From: an uncultured Clostridia bacterium
Lineage (GTDB): Bacteria; Bacillota; Clostridia; Oscillospirales; Acutalibacteraceae
Length of the DNA: 60,738 bases
Assembly: GCA_947168445.1 (NCBI GenBank)
Contig: CAMVLW010000008.1
Location: 1-60,738, forward strand
Reading direction: 5' to 3'
A program made the translations under genes and the position numbers. This document shows, one piece after another, positions 1 through 8,801 of this stretch (the first letter of the stretch is position 1; every line of letters begins with the position of its first letter). The notes below the pieces were generated by a model. That model worked only from the letters and a program-made list of their open reading frames with translations. It was not told the origin of the DNA and made no database searches.

Positions 1-115
1 CCCACTTCACATCCTCAAACTTGTCAGGCGACTTGTCATAAGCAGGCGCACAGCCCGCAAACGCCACAGCCGCAAGGAGGAATACCGCAAGCGCGATACA
101 GATTATCTTTTTCAT
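1..115 (-). CDS. Lipoprotein, N-terminus only (runs off the window)
   Basis: Only the first 38 codons are present; the gene continues beyond base 1. The start is MKKIICIALAVFLLAAVAFA followed by GC, a short basic n-region, a hydrophobic core and a lipobox (F-A-G-C), so signal peptidase II cleavage and lipid anchoring at Cys21 are expected. The ATG at 115-113 has a strong AAGGAGG site that overlaps the stop codon of the giant secreted gene just upstream (12-nt gap), so the two are almost certainly co-transcribed and probably translationally coupled. The mature part is too short to assign a family. Confidence 0.85.
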   Translation of the reverse strand, partial: MKKIICIALAVFLLAAVAFAGCAPAYDKSPDKFEDVKW

Positions 116-127
116 AGGTTATCCTCC

Positions 128-3100
128 TTATGCAGCATGGTTGATATAACGGTCAACTTCACCGTACCCCTCAGACGATACAACATGATATGTGTTGTCG
201 ATTTTATAGACCATGAATGAAAACAGCCGCAGCTTCTGATTTTTATAGTTTGTGCTGTTAACATTCGTTCCCTCATATACCGTGAGATAAGCACTCAGGG
301 TATCGGAATAACGGAACACATCGTCAGTATCCTTAAAGGGCTTGTAACGGAAACCGACGTTTTCAATCGTCTGTGCCTTATACTCTGTATCATATGGAGC
401 AGAAATAATGGAATTAATGAAGGCTTCACGGGTTTCTTTAGTAGCAAGCTTTTCAGATGCTTTATTCTGGCGGTATGCATCGTTTTCTGTAGTTGCAAAC
501 AAAACGCCGCCGCCGACTAATTCACCTTTAGCACAGTAATCAACAATATAGAAATTATGATGGAGCGTTTCCGTTGCACCTGTATTATCCCAAGTGGTGG
601 TGCTGTTGGTAACAACAGAAGTATAATTGGTAGAAGCGCCTGCGCTGCCACTTGTTACCGTGATAATCTGACAATCTTTTTCATCTTCTCCGTATTTTTC
701 AAATCCGCTGGATACATAGCGCGCTTTATAAGTTGCACCTATTGCCAAAATTTGTCCCCTGCTGTCCTTCCAAACCGGATTGGAAATGCTGCTCGGCGCG
801 GTTAATTCAACCTCCTGCTGATAATAACCTGTATTCTTAACAGAAGTTTCGCCGCCTAAAACGATGATGGTGTAGGGATGCGCCTCATTTTTAAACTCTG
901 CAGTGACAATCAGCTTGCTTTCATCTTCCAATTCGCCGTCTTCTGCAATCTTGGCAGAATTATCCTTATAGTAATAATCCAGATAATTGCTGTGAATAAA
1001 AGGCGCATTCGTCTTGACAATCGTTTCTAAATCTTCCTTCACCTGCTCAAAAGTTTTATCAGTTACTTTAATGGTCTTTGTGTAGGTTTCCGCATTCAAG
1101 CTTTTGTTTGCATCGTAGATATAATTGCCGTCTGAGGTATCATAATCCATAAATTTGTAGGTCACCTCAATGCGCACAGTAGAGTCATCCCGCTGCACTG
1201 CCTTATACAGCGCAACATAGGTATATTCACAGTTGCCATCGTTAAACGGAATTGATTGCGTAAAGCTGAAATCAGGAGACTCGGAGAAAGTCGTGCTCTC
1301 GCTTAAATCAAATGCGGTGTCATGATTGTCGTTTTTAACCAACTTGTTTTGGGTTTCGCTCACCTTTAAGCCTTCAACAGGTGTTGCGATTTTAACCCAT
1401 TTGTCAAAATAGTAGGTAGTATTACCTTGTTTTACCTCGTCATTTGACACAACCTTTAACACATAGTTAAAGTCCATTAAACCATCGTAGGTGTCTCCGG
1501 CAGCATATTTAGCGTGATAAATCTCATCATCATCAGTGACAATACCCGTACCCTTGACGCTGTTAATCGCGGAGGAAAGAACAGAATGATTTGCATCATC
1601 AGTCACCGCAACAAAGCTTGTCGTAACAGAACCGTAGGACAAGGTTTTGAATGTGGTCAAATGTGTTGAATCCGCTTTAAACCACATTTCGCCGTCAATA
1701 CGCGCCTCATTGTCAATATAGAAAGGAATGTCTTCATTTGACGTATTCTTTCCATAGATTTTTGTATTCTCAACCATGATGTAATCAATCGGAAGCGGAT
1801 GATTACTGTCGAACTGAATCAGGTACTCATTTTTCAGCTTTGAGGTCTTGACAGTATATCTGTATACCGACTCACTGCCCGTTACCAAATCCATTTCGTA
1901 GGGAAGATAACTAATATTGCTCTCCGTAATGGGATGTTCAGCGTTATCTGAATCTTTGTAGTACAACGACCCGTTTTTGATATAAGCCGCTGTAGGATTC
2001 AGATAGTTCTTGCTTGAGGGCGTGGTGTCGATATAGTATTTAAAGCCGAGAATCGGCGTGCCGACGTTGTCGTTCATATCGACATAAATAGTAATATCGT
2101 CATACGCAACCCACAGCGTCATCGGTTCAGTGCGCTGAATTTTGGCATTGCTTACGCCACCCTCATCCGTACCAAACACGGTAGTATAGGAAACAGAATA
2201 TCGTCCCTGTACATCAGCCGGGAACGCTGCAACATAATTGTCGCTGGTGGTGTCAACCAATTCATAGGTTCTTGCTCCCGCTTTGCCGACAGGTCCGCTG
2301 ATTGTAATGGACGTCACCCTTGTTTTTATCGAAGGCGGAGGCGTCATGACAGAACCGGAATACCCAACCTCAAACAAAGCGGTAATCGCATCCTTATCCT
2401 GCTCCTGGTTTAATTCGACAAACACCTTACCGGATTTCTTTTTGTGACCAAAATCCGTCCAATTACTGAAAGACGTTGCGGTACCGCTGCCGGCACTGAC
2501 AGCATATGCGTTAACATAATACGCACCGCCAATATTGCTCGCATTTGTCATGACATTGGTTAGCATTCCGCTAACACTTGAAGCGCTTGCGCTGTTGCCT
2601 TTCCAAATCTGAGACTTTGCGCGGCCGGCATAGCTGAATTTATACAAATAATAGTATGTGCTGCTATTGCTCGCGTCCTGCACCTTGCCGTCGTAGGACA
2701 TATGGAAAGCATAATTGGAAAAGTCAGAAGAAATTTTGCTGCTGTTTGCTGTCAACAGCCCTTGGTCAACCACAAACATAGTAAAGCGCTTCCAGTCAGT
2801 ATCGGCGCCATTGGTACTGAAGGTGATGTTCACCGGGGCGCTGCTGCTTTTTTCAACATTTGTAAGCACATAAACCGTTGTTTTATTCGCTTTTGAAATC
2901 AACGAACGCAGTTTGTCGACCAGATTATCGTAAATCTGTGTGGACACTGTATCATTATAGTCCGGATATTTTGTTCCGCCTCTGTAGAACGTTTCTGCAT
3001 CGTCATATGCAGCGTTATAATCTGCAATTTGATCCGCAGCATCGGAATAGTATGGATTATTGACGGTTTCTTCTCTGCACAGCGAATCATAGATTTTGGA

Positions 3101-6100
3101 AAGCTTAAAGAACGCCTTCTGCTTGTTGTTAAAGCTGACCTGAATCGTAAAGGTTTGCGCAGCGGATTCGGCAGAATCTACACCAATCTGCTGATTGACG
3201 GCTTTTACTGTAAGTGTATAGGTGACCGTTCCGTTTTCAGCAGTCGGAATCTTACTCGGATTTGCGTCGAGCGTTGCCTCTGCACCGGAAAGGACGTCGC
3301 TTGCCGAGCAATACGCATTTGTAACAGTCAGCGTGGCAAAGCTTTCAGTTGTCGCTTTTACTACATCCGGCTGATTGTAATAGTGAGGAACTGTTGCGCC
3401 GCTGCTGTAGGTTGCAAACGGGAAGCCGCTGCTGTTGTTCTTAATCTGTACACCGCTCACGGTTGGCGTTTTTGCCTTTAAAGAAATCACAGCATTGACA
3501 TTAGACGCACCCAAGGTGTATTTCACGGTATAGGCGGTTTCTGTGTTTGCTATAACTGTTCCGCCGGAAGGAACACCTGTGATTGATTTCACCTCATAAC
3601 CGGGAGCAAGGTTGACTGTGATGGTAAATTCTTCACCAATCGTGCCGCCTGCTTTGGACAAGTCAATCGTGTTCGCATCGTTATATGTTGTTTTATCAAA
3701 GCTTGCCTGAATTGTGTAAGGCGTTTTCTTTGAAGTTAATGTTACCGTAGTTGCAGCATTGATTGCAGCTGTCGTAAAGGTTTGATTACTGTTAGACGCG
3801 GTGGCATTAGCAACACTATTAAACTCATAACCGGTTGTGTAGGTTACATTAAAGGTTACTTCTGTGCCTTCGTCAACAGTAAAAGGTGCAGTGTAGTTTG
3901 AGGTTGTGCCATTAACAGTATACCTCTTTGTTGCAAAGCCTGAATCCGCGTCAAGAGTAACCGTATATATTTTTACAGCCGTGATGGTGATGGTTACATT
4001 TCCGGCAGGCATAGAAAAGTGATACTCATGATTGCTGCCTGCGGTTGCGTTTTGTGCAGTGCCGCCTTCAACTGTGTATGTGACACTCTTAATACGGTAA
4101 CCGCTCGCAGGCGTTGCTGTAAAGCTGACATTATCCTCATAGCCTGCCGTTGCGGGTTTTGTTCCGGCTAAGGTATAGCCCGTTGTTGCGGTGGGATAAG
4201 TAATATTGTACTGCGTTTTTGTCCAGTTTGCATGCAGCGTTTTATTTGCCGTAATCTTGGTATTGAAATCAAACACGGTTGTTAATTCCGAATCAGAATA
4301 CCAGTTGTCAAATACCCAGCCTGTCGCCGTAGGGTCAGTCGGTCTGGTTGCCTTACCACCATATGCAACAATTTGTGATGAAATACTACTGCCGTGGCCA
4401 TTCATGTCAAAGGAAACGGTGCGGGGATATTCGACATAGAAAGTATGATTAACATAATCGTAGTAGAAATTATATGTACCTGAGACGCTTGGCGTGAGTT
4501 TCGTGCTGGAATTATCGGTTATCTTCACACCGGATACTCCTGCAGTACTGAGTAATTTGTCAGATGCAATTTCGCTACTTGGCTTATAATTACTACTATT
4601 ATCCCATGTGCGGATATAATATTCTTTTCCGCTCTCCAATGATGCCGATTTTTTGTAAATCAAGGCATTCGCAACACTGGCACGAACCGTTGTGGTTGCA
4701 GATGAATCAAACGCCATTGTGCCGCCGATGGAAGTTGAGCTATTCTCAAGATAAACATCAAAAATAATAGTCGGCGCAGCCGATACCGTTATCGTAGTCT
4801 GTCCTGTTGCACTGTAGGAGACACTGTTGTAGGTCAAGGTTCCGGTAACTTTTACGGTTACGGTTCCTGTGGTAGACGCAGATGGCGTGACAACACCCGT
4901 TGAGGTATTGATTGCAGCCGCTGATGTGCTTGCTGTAAATGAGTAAGATAAATTTGATAATTCGGAACCGCTGTTCGCGTTTGAAAATGTAACAGTGCCG
5001 GGCGAGGTTGATGCACAGCCATTGTAAATAGTGTTCGGCGTATAACTAAAGCTTAACGCAGGCTCATTGACCGTAACGCTTACGGTTTTGCTGGTCGCAC
5101 CCGGCAAGCTTGCCGTGATGGTTGCTGAGCCGGGCTTCAGCGCCGTAACGGTTGTGCCGCTGATACTGACCACCGTTTCATCGGAAGAAGTGTAGGTGAC
5201 GGAGTTGCTTCCATAGTTAATAGCCTCAGAAGCTAAGGTTGCCGTTTCACCGATATTTAACGTTGCTGAGCTGCTGTTGTTGATTGTAAATTCTTCTATA
5301 GTCGGAGTAAGATTAGGATTAACCGTTATAGTGGTTATCACATCTTCCGTTCTGGTTGATTTAGCGTTATAATCATTTTGGTGTGTTGAACTATTATATG
5401 GAACTATGCCGGTATCCGTAGCGTTAACCTTTATATAATATGTTCCGGATGTAGTAGGTTTCCATGCACTGGGTGATGAGATTGTTGTATAAGTTGATCC
5501 ATCTGTAGAATAAGAATAGCTATTAATCGTCGCTGTTCCAACACCACCACTTATGCTAGCTGCCGAAGCTAAATCAAAATTAGAGTCAGCAGTTGGTGTA
5601 CCTGTAATTGACAGAGTCATATCACTTAACTGACTATTTGAAATCGTCACAGCTCCTGTAGAGGTATTCAAGCCAACCGACACTTTATAAAACTTATTCT
5701 CTGTAAATGAACTTGTAGCGTAACGAATAGATGTATCGGTATTAGTAATTAGATTTGTACCATTCTTATCATAAACCTTAATTCCGGAAGAATACGCTTC
5801 ATATCCATTGCTATTGCTGGTAGGTCCTAATTCAACGGAATCAGGACCATCCCAAAAACGAATATCTAAGCCATTGGAATCCGGTTCATTCTGCTTCAAA
5901 TAAATTTCCCATGATTTTGTTACAGATGTATTCTCCACTTTTATTGTGTTAACACCCCATCCTTTTCCATCAGATGGAATATCACTTTTTAGATAATACG
6001 AACCAGAACCAGAAGTAAACGAGGCTAATTTAGGAACATCGTTCCATGTCCCTTTATCATAAATATACATATGGTTTTCAAAACCATTCCAGAAAGAGTT

Positions 6101-6484
6101 CTCATGAGCAGTTACATAATTGCCATTATTGTAATAGAACCTAATCTTTCCGGCTCCACCATATAAATCAATAGAACTAAGATTGTAACTATAAACCTTA
6201 TAATTATCATCAAGCATTCCAATATACGTCATCTCTGCATCAGAAAAATTATTAGCTTGATTATTATCATACCCACGTGCGTAATTAATCATCAATCCAT
6301 GATTGCTAATTGTACTCGACTTAATTGCACAATAGACATTGCCCGTTAAACTACCCACACTATCCCCATCAACCACAGCGGCATCAGTGGGAAGAAAGCC
6401 AACTGTCATGCATGAGGCTATCATGCACAAGGTTAAAATAACCGAAAGTACTGATTTTGAAAGATGTCCGGATTTTATTTTCAT
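128..6484 (-). CDS. Giant secreted multidomain protein, 2118 aa (BIG2 and InlB-type repeats)
   Basis: A cell-surface or extracellular protein. Residues 1-36 form an export signal; both an SPase I site after the TDAA and a lipobox-like I-A-S-C ending at Cys25 are visible. Residues about 395-473 look like a bacterial Ig-like group 2 (BIG2) domain. Residues about 687-756 are an InlB/Listeria-Bacteroides repeat ending in L-H-A-N-W. Residues about 757-1060 are further divergent InlB-like beta repeats (GY...F and V-T-I-T patterns). The rest is Ser/Thr/Asn-rich beta-type sequence without a recognised catalytic motif. There is no LPXTG motif, SLH repeat or dockerin. The signal peptide and the C-terminal ~100 residues resemble those of the 2537-aa protein at 36912-44525. 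It has its own promoter (6576-6604) and a GGAGG site 7 nt before the ATG. Function unknown; adhesion or scaffold is inference. Confidence 0.9.
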   Translation of the reverse strand: MKIKSGHLSKSVLSVILTLCMIASCMTVGFLPTDAAVVDGDSVGSLTGNVYCAIKSSTISNHGLMINYARGYDNNQANNFSDAEMTYIGMLDDNYKVYSYNLSSIDLYGGAGKIRFYYNNGNYVTAHENSFWNGFENHMYIYDKGTWNDVPKLASFTSGSGSYYLKSDIPSDGKGWGVNTIKVENTSVTKSWEIYLKQNEPDSNGLDIRFWDGPDSVELGPTSNSNGYEAYSSGIKVYDKNGTNLITNTDTSIRYATSSFTENKFYKVSVGLNTSTGAVTISNSQLSDMTLSITGTPTADSNFDLASAASISGGVGTATINSYSYSTDGSTYTTISSPSAWKPTTSGTYYIKVNATDTGIVPYNSSTHQNDYNAKSTRTEDVITTITVNPNLTPTIEEFTINNSSSATLNIGETATLASEAINYGSNSVTYTSSDETVVSISGTTVTALKPGSATITASLPGATSKTVSVTVNEPALSFSYTPNTIYNGCASTSPGTVTFSNANSGSELSNLSYSFTASTSAAAINTSTGVVTPSASTTGTVTVKVTGTLTYNSVSYSATGQTTITVSAAPTIIFDVYLENSSTSIGGTMAFDSSATTTVRASVANALIYKKSASLESGKEYYIRTWDNSSNYKPSSEIASDKLLSTAGVSGVKITDNSSTKLTPSVSGTYNFYYDYVNHTFYVEYPRTVSFDMNGHGSSISSQIVAYGGKATRPTDPTATGWVFDNWYSDSELTTVFDFNTKITANKTLHANWTKTQYNITYPTATTGYTLAGTKPATAGYEDNVSFTATPASGYRIKSVTYTVEGGTAQNATAGSNHEYHFSMPAGNVTITITAVKIYTVTLDADSGFATKRYTVNGTTSNYTAPFTVDEGTEVTFNVTYTTGYEFNSVANATASNSNQTFTTAAINAATTVTLTSKKTPYTIQASFDKTTYNDANTIDLSKAGGTIGEEFTITVNLAPGYEVKSITGVPSGGTVIANTETAYTVKYTLGASNVNAVISLKAKTPTVSGVQIKNNSSGFPFATYSSGATVPHYYNQPDVVKATTESFATLTVTNAYCSASDVLSGAEATLDANPSKIPTAENGTVTYTLTVKAVNQQIGVDSAESAAQTFTIQVSFNNKQKAFFKLSKIYDSLCREETVNNPYYSDAADQIADYNAAYDDAETFYRGGTKYPDYNDTVSTQIYDNLVDKLRSLISKANKTTVYVLTNVEKSSSAPVNITFSTNGADTDWKRFTMFVVDQGLLTANSSKISSDFSNYAFHMSYDGKVQDASNSSTYYYLYKFSYAGRAKSQIWKGNSASASSVSGMLTNVMTNASNIGGAYYVNAYAVSAGSGTATSFSNWTDFGHKKKSGKVFVELNQEQDKDAITALFEVGYSGSVMTPPPSIKTRVTSITISGPVGKAGARTYELVDTTSDNYVAAFPADVQGRYSVSYTTVFGTDEGGVSNAKIQRTEPMTLWVAYDDITIYVDMNDNVGTPILGFKYYIDTTPSSKNYLNPTAAYIKNGSLYYKDSDNAEHPITESNISYLPYEMDLVTGSESVYRYTVKTSKLKNEYLIQFDSNHPLPIDYIMVENTKIYGKNTSNEDIPFYIDNEARIDGEMWFKADSTHLTTFKTLSYGSVTTSFVAVTDDANHSVLSSAINSVKGTGIVTDDDEIYHAKYAAGDTYDGLMDFNYVLKVVSNDEVKQGNTTYYFDKWVKIATPVEGLKVSETQNKLVKNDNHDTAFDLSESTTFSESPDFSFTQSIPFNDGNCEYTYVALYKAVQRDDSTVRIEVTYKFMDYDTSDGNYIYDANKSLNAETYTKTIKVTDKTFEQVKEDLETIVKTNAPFIHSNYLDYYYKDNSAKIAEDGELEDESKLIVTAEFKNEAHPYTIIVLGGETSVKNTGYYQQEVELTAPSSISNPVWKDSRGQILAIGATYKARYVSSGFEKYGEDEKDCQIITVTSGSAGASTNYTSVVTNSTTTWDNTGATETLHHNFYIVDYCAKGELVGGGVLFATTENDAYRQNKASEKLATKETREAFINSIISAPYDTEYKAQTIENVGFRYKPFKDTDDVFRYSDTLSAYLTVYEGTNVNSTNYKNQKLRLFSFMVYKIDNTYHVVSSEGYGEVDRYINHAA

Positions 6485-6575
6485 AACGATACCTCCATGA
6501 CGGGGATTCTTGTTCGTAACGTGTGAAATATTGCTTTTGCTAATAGATAGACTTATCCATAATTACATATGATAT

Positions 6576-6604
6576 ATTTTAACATAAATTATTGAAATCC
6601 TCAA
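6576..6604 (-). promoter_or_regulatory. Sigma-A-type promoter for the 2118-aa gene
   Basis: On the - strand TTGAGG (6604-6599), a 17-nt spacer and TAAAAT (6581-6576) precede the gene with a leader of about 85 nt. The -10 box TAAAAT is the same as at the promoters of the 21.6-kb operon and the 2537-aa gene. Confidence 0.65.
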
Positions 6605-6704
6605 TAACATATTCAGATTTTGTGCATGTTTTCTATATTTTGTATTGTTGCATAATTTTCCACTTTTATTTTTGAGCGTAATAACCATACATTTGTTAAA
6701 ACGG

Positions 6705-6733
6705 AAAAAGCCATCCAAAACGGAAGGCTTTTA
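6705..6733 (-). terminator. Rho-independent terminator closing the SipW/TasA-like operon
   Basis: On the - strand AAAAGCCTTCC, a short GTTTT loop, GGATGGC and a run of T form an imperfect (one mismatch) hairpin that begins in the stop codon of the SipW-like gene. It separates the long operon from the giant-protein gene. Confidence 0.7.
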
Positions 6734-7405
6734 CGATTCTTTCTGATTATCCGATTCTGATTTTTTCTGTTGCGCCGATTCCCGCTGAACGCGCTCAATA
6801 ACCGCTTGGATATCCTCGTGCTCCTCTTCCTCACCAAAGCCAAACAAAGCCTTTGCGAAGTTGATAATCTCGTTAAAGAAAGCGAGAATAATTAATGCGA
6901 TTAGGGTTAATAATCCCCAAGGCGTAATGAAAAAATCATACAATTTTTTCATCCAATCCAGCTTCGTCACCATAATGCCTGTGACTTGCGATAGCTCAAC
7001 AGGGGTATCTTCAACAGGATTGTCGTCGCCCTTGGTGATGATATAATACTTACCGTCGGCTTGGTTTAAATAAGGTTCTTCTATGACGCGGTGGGTGACG
7101 CGTTTTCCGGCAAACTGCCCGCTTTTACCGTTATATGTGATAACATCGCCCCTTTTCAGCTGCATAGGGTCGCATTCCTTGCTGAGGATGATATCGCCTA
7201 CCTCTAGATAAGGAACCATGCTGCCGGAGCTGACGCGATAAACTGCGTGACCAAACAGAGAAGGTGTTTCTCCGTTGATACGCGCGGTTAGTATCACAGA
7301 TACTAAGCTGACAAGAAGCACCAGTATGATTACAAAGACAACGGTTCTTACAATATTGATTACTTTCCAAATGCCCTTTGCGGGCTTCTTCTCTCGCTTC
7401 GCCAT
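6731..7405 (-). CDS. sipW: SipW-type (ER-type, S26B) signal peptidase I, 224 aa
   Basis: A membrane signal peptidase that should process the SipW-type secreted proteins encoded beside it. TM helix at about residues 20-40; the catalytic serine box is S-G-S-M-V-P (Ser62); the general base is a histidine in V-T-H-R-V (His105), the hallmark of ER-type/SipW peptidases, which lack the lysine of the bacterial type; the acidic box is K-G-D-D-N-P (127-128). A second TM lies at about 160-180 and the tail is charged and cytosolic. Its ATG lies 4 nt after the stop of the 457-aa gene (TAA GCTT ATG) with no Shine-Dalgarno sequence, so translation probably depends on re-initiation. It is one of two SipW paralogues in the locus. 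Confidence 0.92.
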   Translation of the reverse strand: MAKREKKPAKGIWKVINIVRTVVFVIILVLLVSLVSVILTARINGETPSLFGHAVYRVSSGSMVPYLEVGDIILSKECDPMQLKRGDVITYNGKSGQFAGKRVTHRVIEEPYLNQADGKYYIITKGDDNPVEDTPVELSQVTGIMVTKLDWMKKLYDFFITPWGLLTLIALIILAFFNEIINFAKALFGFGEEEEHEDIQAVIERVQRESAQQKKSESDNQKES

Positions 7406-7409
7406 AAGC

Positions 7410-8783
7410 TTAGAGTGTGATATAAATTGACGAAGTCGTCATAGTATCACGCGTGCTGTTGTTGCGGGCATACCAGAACACGTCAACACTTTCACCTGCA
7501 GGAACCTTTATGTTTTTCATAATCGGTACCTGATTAATCTCTGCCGGAATAGAGACCTTTGTTTCCTTAACAATTGAATCACCGAAACGACCGGTTACAG
7601 TCGTTCTAACTGTAATAGGCGTATCGGTACTTCCGCTTGTTGTGGTTGCCTTTGGCGTAATCAAGCCGTCAGTATTGACGGAAGCCTTTGCCAAGTCTGT
7701 GCCGCTGATGGAATAGGTGATTTGCGCTCCGTAATAATCAGGCACAAACTCCTCATCGTCAGTTTCGCTTTCTTTTTTCAGACTGATATCGGCAAATACG
7801 CTATCGCCCAAGCTCATACGGACAGATTGATAATAAGTGTTGACCGCAGCCAAGGTAGCGTCAACAGGTTGAACCTTATATTCCTTCCATTTTCCGTCAA
7901 TGCTTGCGCCGGATAAATAGTATAATTTACCGGGAGAGAGATCGGTTATGTCGATGGTACAGTTCCACTCACGGTTTGAGTTAGAACGCAAATACCAGTG
8001 ATTGAAAAAGAAAAAATGTTCCGCATTTGCCGGAATGTCGTAATAGTATACCTTCGTTCCGGTTTTGCTCCAATTGGTGTCAACAGAATCAGAATTGTTT
8101 TTCATGCACTTATTCATCTTGACCTGAAACTCTTTGCCGTCAACCGTGTATGAAAGATTAATATCATTGCTGGTTCCGGTGTTTTCAGCCGCGTGAGCGG
8201 ATGCGCCGGCTTCCCAGCCTGACCCAATAACATTACCTGTTGATACATCATAAGTGCCGGATTCAGGATTAAGCACGCCGTTATCTTTAGACCAATAGGA
8301 CGCCATGTCGGTGTTTGGTTTAAAATACACGCGCACCGTTGTATCGGAAACCTTTGTGCGTACCGGGCGGGACGCATACGCCTTTTCATTCAGCGTGGGT
8401 GAAACCGTGCCAATTGAAAAGTCGGCGTTGTTGGGAAGGTCGCCTGTTTCCAAATCCACCATAACATCATTCGTTCCGGAATTTGTTAGGGTCGATTTAT
8501 AATATACAACGCTTCCCTGCGAATCAATGGCACGCGGAGAAACACTGACACTATTTACCTCCTCAGTAGAGCTTACCGTTCCGCCGGCATCACATACGAC
8601 AGTGGAAAGAGTGACGCTGCTGTCAGACGATTTAACGGAAACATCCAGCTTATCCTCATAGTGGATTGAGCTGCCGGTTGCAGATTTGTTATGGGAATAC
8701 CATGAAAAAGTCGCCGGGATAAAGCTGACAAGCGCTAAAACGCCAACAAGCGCTAAAACAAGAAGTCTTTTTGTTGTTTTCAT
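7410..8783 (-). CDS. SipW-dependent secreted protein, 457 aa, with C-terminal Ig-like region
   Basis: N-terminus: basic start, hydrophobic core (residues 7-26) and A-T-F-S-W-Y at about 24-29, the pattern of SipW-type signal peptides (compare TasA). The mature part is Ser/Thr-rich beta sequence. Around residues 230-310 an aromatic-rich block (YYYDIPANAEHFFFFNHWYL) resembles the carbohydrate-binding-like blocks of the next two upstream genes. Residues about 350-457 look like a BIG2-type Ig domain (DGLITPKATT). It is the only one of the seven locus proteins without a clear W-x-E-G motif. AAGGTGGTG precedes the ATG. It is directly followed by sipW (4 nt). Role as fibre or accessory subunit is inference. 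Confidence 0.85.
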   Translation of the reverse strand: MKTTKRLLVLALVGVLALVSFIPATFSWYSHNKSATGSSIHYEDKLDVSVKSSDSSVTLSTVVCDAGGTVSSTEEVNSVSVSPRAIDSQGSVVYYKSTLTNSGTNDVMVDLETGDLPNNADFSIGTVSPTLNEKAYASRPVRTKVSDTTVRVYFKPNTDMASYWSKDNGVLNPESGTYDVSTGNVIGSGWEAGASAHAAENTGTSNDINLSYTVDGKEFQVKMNKCMKNNSDSVDTNWSKTGTKVYYYDIPANAEHFFFFNHWYLRSNSNREWNCTIDITDLSPGKLYYLSGASIDGKWKEYKVQPVDATLAAVNTYYQSVRMSLGDSVFADISLKKESETDDEEFVPDYYGAQITYSISGTDLAKASVNTDGLITPKATTTSGSTDTPITVRTTVTGRFGDSIVKETKVSIPAEINQVPIMKNIKVPAGESVDVFWYARNNSTRDTMTTSSIYITL

Positions 8784-8801
8784 GGTATCACCACCTTGAA
8801 T